This document shows positions 10,501-21,859 of a DNA stretch of 64,000 nucleotides, piece after piece (position 1 is the stretch's first letter; each line of letters opens with the position of its first letter). A program made the translations under genes and the position numbers. The stretch comes from Gloeophyllum trabeum ATCC 11539 (Eukaryota > Basidiomycota > Agaricomycetes > Gloeophyllales > Gloeophyllaceae), in contig NW_006920412.1 of assembly GCF_000344685.1 (NCBI RefSeq), forward strand, positions 2,017,414 to 2,081,413, written 5' to 3'. The notes below the pieces were generated by a model that saw only the letters and a list, made by a program, of their open reading frames with translations, ran no database searches and was not told the origin of the DNA.

Positions 10501-11877
10501 ATGTCATCCAGGCCTCTCCTGCTACCTGGAAGACACTTAATCAATAGTTCTCTGCTGGGTATCAATCTCGCCGCCATAGGGCCATTTTTGTCGATGGCTC
10601 CTTCTGCACCTATGGTGGCGGCAGGATTCCTTGGTGCCAATACGGTTCTCAGCTTCATCAAGGGTTTCACAACTACAGCAGCTATCGGCGGAGCGGATAT
10701 GCGTTAGTGACTTATTTCGTCGTCGTTACGCTCAAAGCTAGATGTCTTTGCAGCGGTCGTGATCACTGTTCTGAATGCATATTCCGGTTTCGCTCTGGTT
10801 GCGGAAGGTCCGTCTGCATCGACATTCTTTGGGTATGCTAGACTGATGAATCCCAGGATTCATGCTGGATAATACATTGCTGACAACTGTTGGGTCGCTA
10901 ATCGGCGTTAGTGGTTCCATCCTGTCGTACATCATGGTATATTCGTTTTCCTATGTTTCCCGATGACATCTCAATAATAGGTTAACAGTGTGTGGCCATG
11001 AATCGTTCGCTCATCAACGTGCTCTTCGGTGGAATTGGGACACAAGCACCTACAGAGGGACCCAAGATCGAAGGCACAATCACGAAAACGACAGTAGATG
11101 AGACTGTTGATGCCCTTGCCAATGCAGACAGCGTGATATTAGTGAGTACAAGGATCTGTCAGACCTAATGGCTGTAGCTGACGTCTCGCATTACAGGTCG
11201 TAGGTAAGAGCTGTCTTCTAGTCAGCTACAGACAAGCCGCTAACTGTGATCAGGATATGGCATGGCGGTTGCGCGGGCACAATACGCTATCTCCGAGTTC
11301 GTCTCGTTGTTAAGATCAAAAGGTATCCAGGTTCGCTTTGCAATCCATCCAGTGGCGGGCAGGATGCCCGGCCAGTGCAATGTTCTCTTAGCAGAAGCGT
11401 CCGTGCCATATGACAGTAAGTCACCCGGCTGGAAATAGGGCTTCAGCGGGGCTCGTCTAAACGACTTTCTAGTCGTATTGGAGATGGATGAGATCAACGA
11501 CGATTTCTCCGAGACCGACGTTACCCTCGTCATTGGCGCTAATGACACGGTCAATCCGATTGCACTGGAGCCGGGCTCTCCCATAGCTGGCATGCCCGTC
11601 CTGCATGCCTGGAAGAGCAAGCAGGTGATAGTGATGAAGAGAGGAATGTCCAGCGGCTACGGTATGCAGCGACCATGCGCCCCGTTAATCATCCATGTCA
11701 CTGACGCGCGACACAGCGGACGTTCCCAACCCGATGTTCTACATGCCGAATACGAAGATGTTGTTCGGTGATGCGAAGGATACATGCGAAGGTGAGCATT
11801 CACTATTCCTGATACTTCTAGGGACGTATTGACGGTGTGGTACAGCCATTAAGGAGGGTCTCAAATCGAGAGGTTGA
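7514..11877 (+). CDS. NNT: Mitochondrial NAD(P) transhydrogenase (proton-translocating)
   Basis: This single-polypeptide transhydrogenase has about 1,060 residues and roughly 22 exons. It uses proton motive force to drive hydride transfer from NADH to NADP+ in the inner mitochondrial membrane. Order of domains: presequence ending near [12 protein letters not shown]-binding domain I ([13 protein letters not shown], then [14 protein letters not shown]); a Pro-rich linker; membrane domain II with many hydrophobic helices; NADP-binding domain III ([55 protein letters not shown]). The order is the animal type, with alpha and beta parts fused. Two exons are tiny: 8430-8433 (4 nt) and 11197-11203 (7 nt). 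The first exon (7514-7598, spliced to 7654) is the least certain part. Many well-studied yeasts lack this enzyme. Confidence 0.92.
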
Positions 11878-12312
11878 TTGCCAGATCATGATCTACTGTG
11901 TTGGAACGTTGTAATTTAAGGGGCCAAATCACACGTAACATACAGGAATTTCAGCCAACGCATTTTCATTGATAGGTTGCGGCCTCAACCTCTGCACAAA
12001 CAGATAATGAGGAGCACATCATCCTTCAGCACGGAGATCGAACGCAGCATTTATATCATGTTTGAGATTCTTATAATTTCCTTTGCTCTGTCCGTCCAGG
12101 TATACGGATGTCAATACATCCTAGGGCGAAGTAATACGAAGTAGTCTGTTGTCCGCCGATCGGCCAAAACAGATAAAAAGGCAGCCGATCGCGTTAGTCC
12201 GAATATTAATGGTGAAATACGAAGGTCCAAAGGGTTCGTGACTACTCGAATGTAAAGTAATAAGAAGGTCCATTTCAATCCACTATATCACCTCAACATC
12301 AACACTGGCATG
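11878..12312. other. Intergenic region between convergent genes
   Basis: These 435 bases lie between the 3' ends of NNT and the nucleotide-sugar transporter. It is A/T-leaning, with no open frame of interest and no repeat that I can see. Confidence 0.6.
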
Positions 12313-14074
12313 TCATGATGAACCGGGCCCTGCTTGAGAGATGGGCGATGCGTCCTCCAGCACGAACGACGTCCGCGGTGATTGGTACATGGGCGGTGGC
12401 GTCCGTGATACAGGCACCGGGTGTCCGGGAAGCAGGGAAAGCGAAGACGACCGCGGCGCGGTAGATCCATGATGCGGGGACGCGGGCGGTCTGATGAGGG
12501 GCTCGGGCGCGTCGTTGAGCGAGATGACGCCCTGGCGGGGAGGCTGTGAGAACGAGATGAAGTGCGAAAGTGATAGCGAAGAGCCGTGCTTCTTCTTCTC
12601 CAGGTCGGGCGATTGGGGATCCCACGGCGCAGGGGAAGCAGAGCGCGAGGTGGGGAGGACAGGCGAAAGAGGTCTCCGCGGGGTAACGGATGCACTGGAC
12701 ACGCTGACACCTGAGGATCTCCTCCACAATGAGCATGGTCGTGACCATTTCCAGCCCTTCCCGTTCGACGAATCAGGCTGGTTGTAGAGCCAAGTCGCGA
12801 GCAACACGGTCAAAGAGCCGACCGTGAACGCAAACGTAATCCTGAAGTCGAAAAGGGCCACGGAAGCGAGGAACGAGATGACGATGCTCAAACTTGTGGC
12901 GAAACCCTTCATGATGTTGTCGGAATATTTGATGACCAGAGCAGTCACCAAACCACCGAACACCTGGATTAACACGGTCGCCCACGCCCAAGGACCGAAG
13001 TTGCGGAACAGGTTCGTCAAGAAGCATCCTTGACTGGCAACAGCCGCAGCTTCCACGGGAGAAGAGGCGTTCGCCGCAATGATGGGCACAAGCGCGGGTA
13101 GAAGCGAGAATAGGGACAGTTGGACATTGCGTACCCAGAGGTCCGCAGGAGAGTTCTTCAACACCATCTCAAAGTACACTCCCGCAAGGCCGGACGTGAA
13201 ACACGCTGCAGCGACGGCGAGGAATCCCTTGAGCGGCTGCATGACATGAACATCAGTCGATGCTGCAGACGTGATTTTGACAGCACCACTCTGGATCTGT
13301 ACGATGCCAACACCGACGGCCAATAGTAAGAGCGCAAACCATTTGGTGAAGCTGAGCTTTCGTCGTAGTAAGAGCACCGAGAAGGCAGCGGTGGTGAGGA
13401 TCTTCATCTGGTAAGATACTTGGAAGGTAGCAGCGTCTAAGTTGGAAGCAGCAACGTATTGGAGATTATTTTGGATAACTGAATGAAACAGAATTATTGT
13501 ATGACTGTAGTCAGAAATGCGACAACATACCGTATAAGATAGATGGGATTGACAGCTTCCAGCAATCGGGACTGAAGACCTCTCGTCCTAACCTTCTGAA
13601 CTTGGACATCAAGTTCCTTGGATGGCAGGTCTTGAAGATGGTCACTCCCGAGATACTGAGGGTGGTTTTCGGGGCGCTGGGGGTATGTTCTTGGCGATCA
13701 AGCCGAACGAAGGCGATGACGAGGGAAATGAATCCCTTGAGAAGCTCGTTCATGAGCACAGCGGCAGCTGCGGAGTACGTGCGTGACGGCGCGGTCGACA
13801 CGCGTGAATAGTGCATGATGATCGTGAGGAGGGCATTTTGGACTGCCAGAGTCACCAAGCTACGAGAATCACGCGGTCAATTGCATGCTACGCTGGCGAC
13901 CGGGAAAGACACTCACGAGACGTATTTAAGGGGCATGCCACATATTGACGGGACGGCGGCGGGCGCGTCGTTCAGCTGAGGAATCCCAAGCTCCTCAGAG
14001 TCATACTTGTCCTGCTGTGACTTGGAGAACTGGGCAGAATGGGGCGGGTAAAGGTCGGGGCTCTGGGGAGACAT
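12313..14074 (-). CDS. Nucleotide-sugar (UDP-galactose type) transporter
   Basis: Three exons (13917-14074, 13531-13859, 12313-13478) give 550 residues. The core is a multi-helix membrane protein of the SLC35A/UDP-galactose transporter family. It shows QNALLTIIMHYSRV, the NNLQYVAASNLDAATFQVSYQ block, LSFTKWFALLLLAVGVGIVQ, and GFATSLSIVISFLASVALFDF near the end of the helices. Such transporters move nucleotide sugars from cytosol into the Golgi lumen in exchange for nucleoside monophosphate, supplying glycosylation. After the last helix (ending ATWLYNQPD) a polar tail of about 170 residues, rich in Ser and Pro, is present and is longer than usual for the family. Substrate specificity cannot be settled from sequence alone. 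Confidence 0.85.
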
Positions 14075-14991
14075 GGTGGTATAGCAATGTCGGGGCAAGA
14101 AACGTCCAACCGAGCGCAAGGTCGCAGCCAGCCACGGGGTATCGGGTCGAGGTAGAGACAGAACGTCTAAGGTCTATGAGAATTTGAGACACCCGCCAGC
14201 TTCGCCGCAGTCCGACCAGGGCGCGCGCTCTCCTCTATAAACAGCGCCTCGGTGGCTGTAGTCTATATTCGGCGTTTCCCTTCCCGAGCCTGATCGTCTC
14301 GCTCAGACGTTTATCCGCCCCTGGGATTTGTTCATGATACTCTTGATGACGTCGAAAACATGTTACGGACGCGTTCAGCAATCGCGTAGACCGATATCGA
14401 ACCTTCCAACGTTGCAGCAGAGGAAATGGTGCAACATCAGCGGTTGAGAACATGCCAATGAAATAGCGTACGCCACCACCAATGGGACAAGGTATATCTG
14501 TGCGTGGGCGCATCTCGGAGGTTTGGCCTTCGCAGGAGGTATCAATCATCACCCACTTCCTCTTCTTCTCCATTCCCTCTGGGAAGCGCGCAAGTGCCCC
14601 AAACGACATTGATCTCTTGTGATAAAGTTCCCGAGCCCAGCATGCTGCAGTCCCACTCCCAAGGCTTCTTCTGCAATTGACGCAACGCGGGATGCTTACA
14701 CAAAATCGTCGCCAAGATCCACCGAATACACACCAGGATCGACGTCATCCGGCGTACTTTCACTACGCGCGAGTTTGCACACAAGCGCTACGACCAACAG
14801 GGCAAAGTGAAGCCAGGATACTGGCGAATAGTCTGTCTCCCGAATGCTGTTCAGCAGTTGAGTCCGCGTCGTAGTATTGGCAGTGTAAGGTGATAGTTGG
14901 AAATACATGTGATGATAGAGATACAACAAATCCATAAAGATACAAAGACTAAACTGCATTCATACCGCGCACTCGAGCTCCCGGCAAGCCT
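14075..14991. other. Intergenic region, no gene seen
   Basis: These 917 bases lie upstream of the sugar transporter and downstream of the single-pass membrane protein gene. Short frames exist on both strands but none has domain-like composition or a convincing intron chain. Confidence 0.5.
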
Positions 14992-16968
14992 TTAACGGAA
15001 CGTCGAAACCCTAAAGTCACCCGGACCGAAACGGCTCTTCCGCTCTTCCTCTGTGTAGTATCCATAGATACTATAAGTTGGGCAACTATAGCTTGCGTAG
15101 TCTTCAGGGTTGGCATGTTGCATGGCCATCTGAGCCAAAGATGGCATCAGGGGTGGAGACGGAACACGGGGTGGCTTATCATCCGCCCTTTTCGAGTTCC
15201 CCGAGTATTTGAATTGCTCCTCGGTCCGCGCTACCATTTCCGAAGACGACTCCTCCAGCTCCTCAAACGATCGCGACTGTGCAGGTGTACCAAACCCGTT
15301 CAGCATCAGATTGCCTAGGGAAGTGCTAGGTTCCATGGGTGGAGTGACTGCGTGCATATTGTCCGCGTTGATCTTCCGAGTTGGCATGGGATGGGCGTAC
15401 AGCTTGTCCCCCACGACGCTCAGAGAATCGTCGGGATAGATGGTCATCTCGGGGGAAGGCGGTGACGTCAGTCCAAGTACAGCAGTAATAGCCTTTGTAT
15501 CCCGCGCACGACGAGCTTCCGACTTCTCCAGTACAGGTATAGGCGGCACAGGTATCCTTCGGACATCCTCGAAGGGGTTGATGTTGGACACGAAAGACGA
15601 AGCAGAAGCCGAAGTACGAAGAGAAGTACTAGGATAAGGCGCCTTGATACGTTCCCGACCACGAGCGAGAGCTGGTGAAGGCGAATCCATTGTCGGAACT
15701 GGTGGAATATACTTGTCCGCGATAGGCGAGGTAACATCCGCGCCTCCGTATAAGGATGCGCAAGTGTCCCGTGTGTTCCCTTTGCCTTTGTCCAAGCCAT
15801 GCACGCTCTGTCTCGCGCTAAGTCGACGAGCTGACCGAAGTGATACTCTCTTAGCAGCAACGTCTTCCCCAATCTGTGTGGGCTGACCGTTTGTGGGAGA
15901 ACCAACAGTAGTAGTATCTAGAGCAAGTCCTATATGCTGAGGAGCCGTCGTGTCACAGCCAATACGAGGGGAAGAGTAAGACATCATGGAGAGCCTAGAC
16001 ATGGTCCGCTTCCCGCTCCCTTCACGGTTACCAACAGAAAGGGGGCGCTGGTTCGTTTGAGGCGGAGTGGGGAATGTGGCAAGCATCTCCAATGTCTTGG
16101 ACTGAGGTCGTACTTTCGAGGCGGGCGCATCAAGGCGGAGATTTTGATAAGGACCAGATACGTTTCCCAGAGAGCCGGGTTTCTCAGATAAGGTTCCTTC
16201 TCCCTGGGAGTACTGCGTCCAGGTCCAGCGGTGCTCCACGTTGTCTGACAGCCTTTCTTTGCCGCCAAATATGGGTGACTCTTCCGGAGACTGCTGATCT
16301 GGGTATGCATCCTGCAAGATCGGGAGAGACGGGGTCGGCAGATTCCGTCGTTTGGGACGGCGGCAAGCCCTAAGGATTATGCAGAGGCCAACGGAGGCAA
16401 AAGCAGAGCCAAGGGCAACAAGTACTATAATGATTGTACGAATGTGCTTAGAAGTGTCCTCGTGGGCAGCAGCCGCCGAGCTTTCAGGAGTAGTGACTGC
16501 CGTGGAGGCTAGCAGCACAGAAGAAGTTGCCGTTGCCAGCAAAGTAGAAGCTAGACCAGCCGTCGCGGGTACTGCAGCCTGTACGACGTCCGTGTTCACG
16601 GGCGCAGTAGAAGAAACGGAATTAGACACAGTTAGAGTATGAAGAGCGGCGCCTTGAAAACCTGTGTCGGGAATAGGAGCCGGAACGTTAGAGACTTCTT
16701 TCTTGGAACCGTCGTTGCCTGATTTCCCAGTAGACTTAGCTGTCTTGCCAGCGCTTGTTGGCTTCATATCCTTTGCTTCCGTGGTTGTGTGCTTGTGGTC
16801 CTGGTCCAGCTCGTCCGCGTTTTGCACATGATTGAAATATTTCCCTTTACGCAGGACAGTATCTGGACGCGTCTTTTTGCTCTGGGTTTTCTTCTTCCGA
16901 CGAGCCGCTGGAGTACTGGAAGGAGATGAGCGTCGGGACGGAGACAAAGGAGAGTCGTTAGTAGACAT
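14992..16968 (-). CDS. Single-pass membrane protein with Ser/Thr-rich segment, unknown function
   Basis: An uninterrupted frame of 658 residues starts at 16968. I do not recognise a family. The N-terminus is basic and lacks a signal peptide (SRRSSPSS, ARRKKKTQSKK). Residues about 105-175 form a Ser/Thr/Ala/Val-rich stretch. A hydrophobic span at about 177-199 (IIIVLVALGSAFASVGLCII) is followed by a stop-transfer cluster (RRPKRR). The long C-terminal part is disordered, with many SP/TP sites. It ends in a more conserved-looking tail with YSIYGYYTEEERKSRFGPGD. The arrangement resembles fungal one-helix surface or sensor proteins, but without a signal peptide the topology is unclear. Lack of introns stands out among its neighbours. 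Confidence 0.7.
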   Translation of the reverse strand: MSTNDSPLSPSRRSSPSSTPAARRKKKTQSKKTRPDTVLRKGKYFNHVQNADELDQDHKHTTTEAKDMKPTSAGKTAKSTGKSGNDGSKKEVSNVPAPIPDTGFQGAALHTLTVSNSVSSTAPVNTDVVQAAVPATAGLASTLLATATSSVLLASTAVTTPESSAAAAHEDTSKHIRTIIIVLVALGSAFASVGLCIILRACRRPKRRNLPTPSLPILQDAYPDQQSPEESPIFGGKERLSDNVEHRWTWTQYSQGEGTLSEKPGSLGNVSGPYQNLRLDAPASKVRPQSKTLEMLATFPTPPQTNQRPLSVGNREGSGKRTMSRLSMMSYSSPRIGCDTTAPQHIGLALDTTTVGSPTNGQPTQIGEDVAAKRVSLRSARRLSARQSVHGLDKGKGNTRDTCASLYGGADVTSPIADKYIPPVPTMDSPSPALARGRERIKAPYPSTSLRTSASASSFVSNINPFEDVRRIPVPPIPVLEKSEARRARDTKAITAVLGLTSPPSPEMTIYPDDSLSVVGDKLYAHPMPTRKINADNMHAVTPPMEPSTSLGNLMLNGFGTPAQSRSFEELEESSSEMVARTEEQFKYSGNSKRADDKPPRVPSPPLMPSLAQMAMQHANPEDYASYSCPTYSIYGYYTEEERKSRFGPGDFRVSTFR

Positions 16969-17497
16969 GTTCGGATAGCAGCGACCAGCGCGGCCCAAGG
17001 ATAAACACAAGGACACGCTCCGACCCTGGAGGACGTGCCAGTTCAAAGTTGAAACGGCGTCTCAACCTCCTGCCGCGGGAGAAGCCGTCGGGGGTTACTT
17101 GATTTGGAGATGCCAATATACGCGTCGGTCACGTGGACGCGGCGACCCTAGTGGACTTCCTCGCGAACGACCGCGACGGCGACCTCGCAAGTCATTCCAA
17201 TTTATTACCAGCGTCGGCTCCGTCGCGGTCTTCAAGCTAATAGTGGAAACCCTGCTCGTTGACTGGATAAAAGGCGTCCATCGACTGTCTTCTTGGGCAA
17301 CTAGGTTCTCCGTCTTGTGTTCTGTCCTGATCTGTTCGCTTGTCATCGAGGACCACAGCTATCACTAAACCTGCCCCTCAGCACGAAGTCCTTTTGCGCT
17401 GCCCAGGTGCTCGCCCGCGCTTCCTTACATCTTGGGGTAGTTAGACAGACCGGCACACACGTTTCGCTCGTTGGGAAGAGCATCGGCGTCACCGGCG
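16969..17497. promoter_or_regulatory. Divergent promoter, membrane protein / checkpoint protein
   Basis: These 529 bases separate two divergent start codons. They have no coding signal and no repeat that I can identify, so this is taken as a shared upstream region. Confidence 0.4.
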
Positions 17498-20400
17498 ATG
17501 GAAAACATTACTATGTACGTGGTCCTACAAAGCCATTTTGCCGCTTACCTCTGAACTAACATCTAAGACTTACTATATATACAGTGACTACTCTGAAAGC
17601 GAGTCCCAAGCAAGCCAAATTCTTGAGAATCTAGCGCGTGGCGCAGGGACAGGATGGAAGTCTGCACCGGATAGTGTTCCCGATCAACGGATGGGTCAAT
17701 CCTCAGCCAATTCGTCGACAGATACTTCTGGTGATTCGTCTATTCCGCGCACCTCTGTCCCGGTCTACCACTTTCACGGTCTCGCCGCCACCCAGACTCA
17801 GTCTCAATATGATGATGGTCCCAGTAATGAGGATTCTCAGAAGGAAAACACGCCTGCTCCCCATGACAGCAGATCACAGTGTCCTTCCACTCCAGGGCAT
17901 CAATCCTCAGCATACACATCCTCAGGCTCGAAATCACCGAACAAAGTGTCGTCTCAAGGCGATGACAACCTCATATCCGAGAGTCCTGCACGGAAATCTG
18001 AGAATACCACCGCTATCTTGGACGGTGTGACGCCTGATATATCCAGTAACACCACTCGTTCGCCATTTAAGGACAAAGTTCCTTTGTTCAGTAGACCGAC
18101 AAAAGTAGTCTCTTTCATCTCGCCCAATCCGAAATCGAACCCTTCGGGTCCGTCTGTGGCACAAAGGCGTGGCATGTCTGCTTCCAGGCCCGTGTGGCCT
18201 GATCCGCCCTCTCCCGCTTCGCAAGACTCTTTTATCGATCCACTCCCTGAGCCGGACAAAGTCTTCATCGCGACTTCGAGGGAGTTTGCCATCCCTTTGT
18301 CCCAACTCGGCGCGGAAGAGAATTCCGAAGACTCAAGCCAGTCTCAAGCTGAGGGCTTACCTCGTGGAGGCCAACACGCGACGTCGTCGAGTGCCATGCT
18401 CCCCGGAACCCGTCGAATTCCGACCCCCAGGGTACCCTCTCCAACGAGCAACCCTTCCCGAGTGGAGACCGTCCTAGTGGCATCCACTCCATCCAACTCT
18501 GATAGCTCCCAAAGCTCCGTCTCCCAGGCAAATCGGTGGGATGACTCTCAAGACAGCGACCTATATCCCAATCGCCAACGTAGCCCCTCACCTCCATTTC
18601 CGTATGATGCTAACCCAAGCTCCGCAGCCCGCGATGAGAGCCAGGAAACCCAGGTGTGGCAGCCGACTCAGCTGGTGGACGATGCAAGCCAACCGCCATC
18701 AGACGATGCCCATCACTATCCTCCGTCCACCGTCATTGCCACGCAGGCGACGGAGTACCAGGAAACACAAATAATAAGTGATCCTGGTGATACTGATGAA
18801 CCTCTACGAGAGCATATCGCTAACGCGCTGCCCGCGAAGACTGTGGCAGCTTCGGCCGCTCCGTCTTCTACCTCAAATACGACTGGAATGGGTCCCAGTA
18901 GTCTCCTCAGCTTGGTACCCGCCCATAAACGGCAGAGGTATGCAGGCATTGTCCCGGAATTACGTAGGGATAGAGTGCCAGACGTACCAGCAATACCGGA
19001 AAGGCAGTTCATGGATGAACCTGAGGCGACGCAGATTATTGAAGACGAAGAATCCGCGCCTCCCACGAATTCGTCTTCTCGCCGTTTCCCGCCTGCGGCT
19101 CCCCAGGATAGCAGACATGGGAAGGGCTCAGCAGCGGACGAACCTTCTGAGGTTGTTCCTGACTCCGAGCCAGCGAGGCTGGAATCGAGCCCGTCGATTC
19201 CTCTTGCAGACTTAATGAGACCCTCTCGAGGGACAAGTGTAGGAGCGCACCTAAGCAAGGATAGGCAGGATGCAGCGTCCGAAGAGGAAGAGGCTCGGGA
19301 GTCTCTATACCATCGCGGTCGACGGCAGGGGTCAAATTCGGGCAATAAGGGTAAAAGGAAGATGGTACGCAGTATCTCCATTTGTGACAATCCACTCGAC
19401 TAATAGCATCGAAGAAGGATAGCACACGAGAATCCGCGATTGAACCAGTGGGACGAAGCAGCTACGCCTCTGCAAGGGATAACCATGGAGTTGCGTCCCT
19501 GGGTGCCTCAGATCAGGGTAAGCATGCTGCGAAAGAAGACGAAGTGCCATCTTCAGTCCCAGATCAAGATCTACGGACCAATCCAAAGACCTCCACTGGA
19601 CTCGCTCTCGCTGCCAACAGGAGGGCAGCGACTAGGCGAAAGGCAACCGGGAACAATCGCGAACGAGGGATGGACGTGGAAAGCAATGCAGATTCCGAGA
19701 CTGAAGAGCCGGATGATTCCTGCCGTGGTATTGCTGGTCCTTCGAACGGCTGCAACGCCTTCAAAGAAGAGGAGGAAGAGACGGAACCCGAGGATCGCGA
19801 GGACGGCGGCGACGTTGCCATGAATGGCAGCGAAGAGGAGGCCGAAGTGTCGCGCCCCACACCCTCAAAAAGTGTCTCACGAAAGCGAAAGCGGTCTAAC
19901 ACCGTGGCGCGCGGGAAGTCGAGGGCAACCTCTCGTACGCCCACAGCGAAGGGGAGTTATGCGCCTTCCATAGCTTCGACTGCTGAGAGGTCTAGTAAGC
20001 GGGCGAGGACGACGACGCCTAGTCAGCGTCAGCTTCGGGGCACTAGGGTCTTCGCGCTCTGGCGACAAGATGGTCATTACTATCCCGGTGTTATCCTGGG
20101 GGCAACGGCGGAACTGAACTGTTACACCGTCTTTTTTGACGATAACACCCGCGCCGATGTCGAGATCTCCAAAATGCGGCGTTGCCGACTTCGTGAAGGG
20201 GACAACGTCTTGATTGCTGTGAAAATGGGTAATGGTAAGAAACAGAGAGTCCAGAGAGCACGTGTCGTCGAAGTGCAGGGTGAGACTGCTCAGTCGAGCG
20301 TACGCGTGGAGATCGACCAGTTGGAGGGGGTGGAAGAGCTGCAAGTGTGCATCAGCGAGATCGTAATCGCTGGCAAGACCATCACCACCCATTGGAACGA

Positions 20401-21387
20401 CAGGCTATTGGACCCAAGTGACATCGGGCCTGTCCAGCACACTACGACCAGGCAATCCCCCAGAACCCAAGTTGAAACTGATGAAGCGGTGAATAAGGTG
20501 ATATATAAGACAGCCTTCGTAATATCCAGCAGCATCACCGACCCTCAACCGAATCGAGAGCGAACGGTCAACATCATCAAAAACTCTGGTGGCATAGTTG
20601 TGGATGACTGGATTTCCGTGATACGCATGGAGGGTCAATTCATTTCGGACTACCACTGGGTTGCCCATCAAAAAGATGTCAAGTGGTGTGGCCACCAGAA
20701 GATCGATAAAATCTTCTTGCTGTCTGACGATTGTTCAACTAAACCGAAGTTCCTCATGGCCCTTGCCCTTGGTATACCGTGCGTGGACATACGCTGGATA
20801 CAGGAGTGTGGGGAGGTAAGCAACCTCAGCCTCTCGTCAGAGGATGGCATTTGACTTGATGTTTTATCGTAGCGCGACTGGCAATCGTATTTACTGCCTG
20901 CCGGATTCAGTGAAACTTTGCAAGCAAGAATTTCACAAATGATCGATCTGGACTGGGGCAACTCCGTGGATTATGTGCAGGACATCATGAACAATGCGGT
21001 CGCACCCAAACTCTTCTCTAATAAATCCGTCTTATGTGTGGATGAGAAATTTGTTCCTGTCCCAGCGAAGACCGTCGGCAAGGTAAGCACTATTGCTCTT
21101 CAGTAGGCATCTATCCTTGTCTGACCTCTCGGCAGAAGAAGGCTACTGCTTCCCGAGGAGAAATGAGCTGCATCCCGCAGATAATATTGGCAATGGGGGC
21201 GAGCACGGTCGAAGCTGCCACAGAGTCTTGCCATCTGGCGCAAGATGCGTTGCGCACATACGACTATGTTGTTGTGAGGACTCTTGCCGAAGTCGAATCG
21301 GTCCGTAAAGATGGTGTCACCGTCGTTACTTGGGACTGGGTGAAGGACTGCCTCATTGCGGGAAGACTCTTTGATATGCCTGCTTAG
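17498..21387 (+). CDS. crb2: DNA-damage checkpoint mediator, Crb2/Rad9/53BP1 type
   Basis: Five exons (17498-17514, 17585-19364, 19418-20815, 20873-21082, 21136-21387) give 1,218 residues. The first 750 or so are disordered and rich in SQ/TQ pairs (TQTQSQ, QETQVWQPTQ, EYQETQII, ATQIIED), the sites used by ATM/ATR-class kinases. At about 805-905 is a Tudor-type module (GTRVFALWRQDGHYYPGVIL, then VFFDDNTRADVEI), which in this family reads methylated histone H4. Two BRCT domains close the protein, about 960-1090 (ending CVDIRWIQECGE) and 1130-1218 (VTWDWVKDCLIAG). Such mediators hold damage-site chromatin and recruit the effector kinase (Chk1/Rad53 class). The start rests on a strong GTACGT donor after 17 coding bases. 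Confidence 0.9.
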
Positions 21388-21859
21388 TTTTAACAAATCT
21401 ATTACGATGCATCTTGTATGTACTATCCAACGCTACCCTATGCCGTCGATTACATTGTATGTTAGTTTTATCTGCGTGCTTCGACGGTTATTTAATGTAC
21501 ATATACTGTCGTGATCATCAGGGTCTCAGAGCATCTCGTGAAATTAGGTCGATTAGAAGTATTCAACAATACACGGCTAGGACACGACAAAGACACGGTA
21601 CAGTGAACGAATAAAATATGATACAAGGCAACGAGGACAGTGAGATACAAAGTGGAGGATAACGTAGTCAGAAGACAAACTATAGCAGGTAAACAACTTC
21701 ATAAGACCAAGGTTCAAAAGAATGGCAATACAGTTGCGTGGATGTCCCGAGCGTACTTGGCCCACTGAGATGGCGCCAAGGGAGGACGGAGTCGAATACG
21801 ACATAGATGGATACAGATAATTCAGTCGTTCAGTTACGCCTGAAACAAGAGATGATATA
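21388..21859. other. Intergenic region between convergent genes
   Basis: These 472 bases separate the 3' ends of the checkpoint gene and the PKA gene. The region is A/T-leaning, with no gene or repeat seen. Confidence 0.6.
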
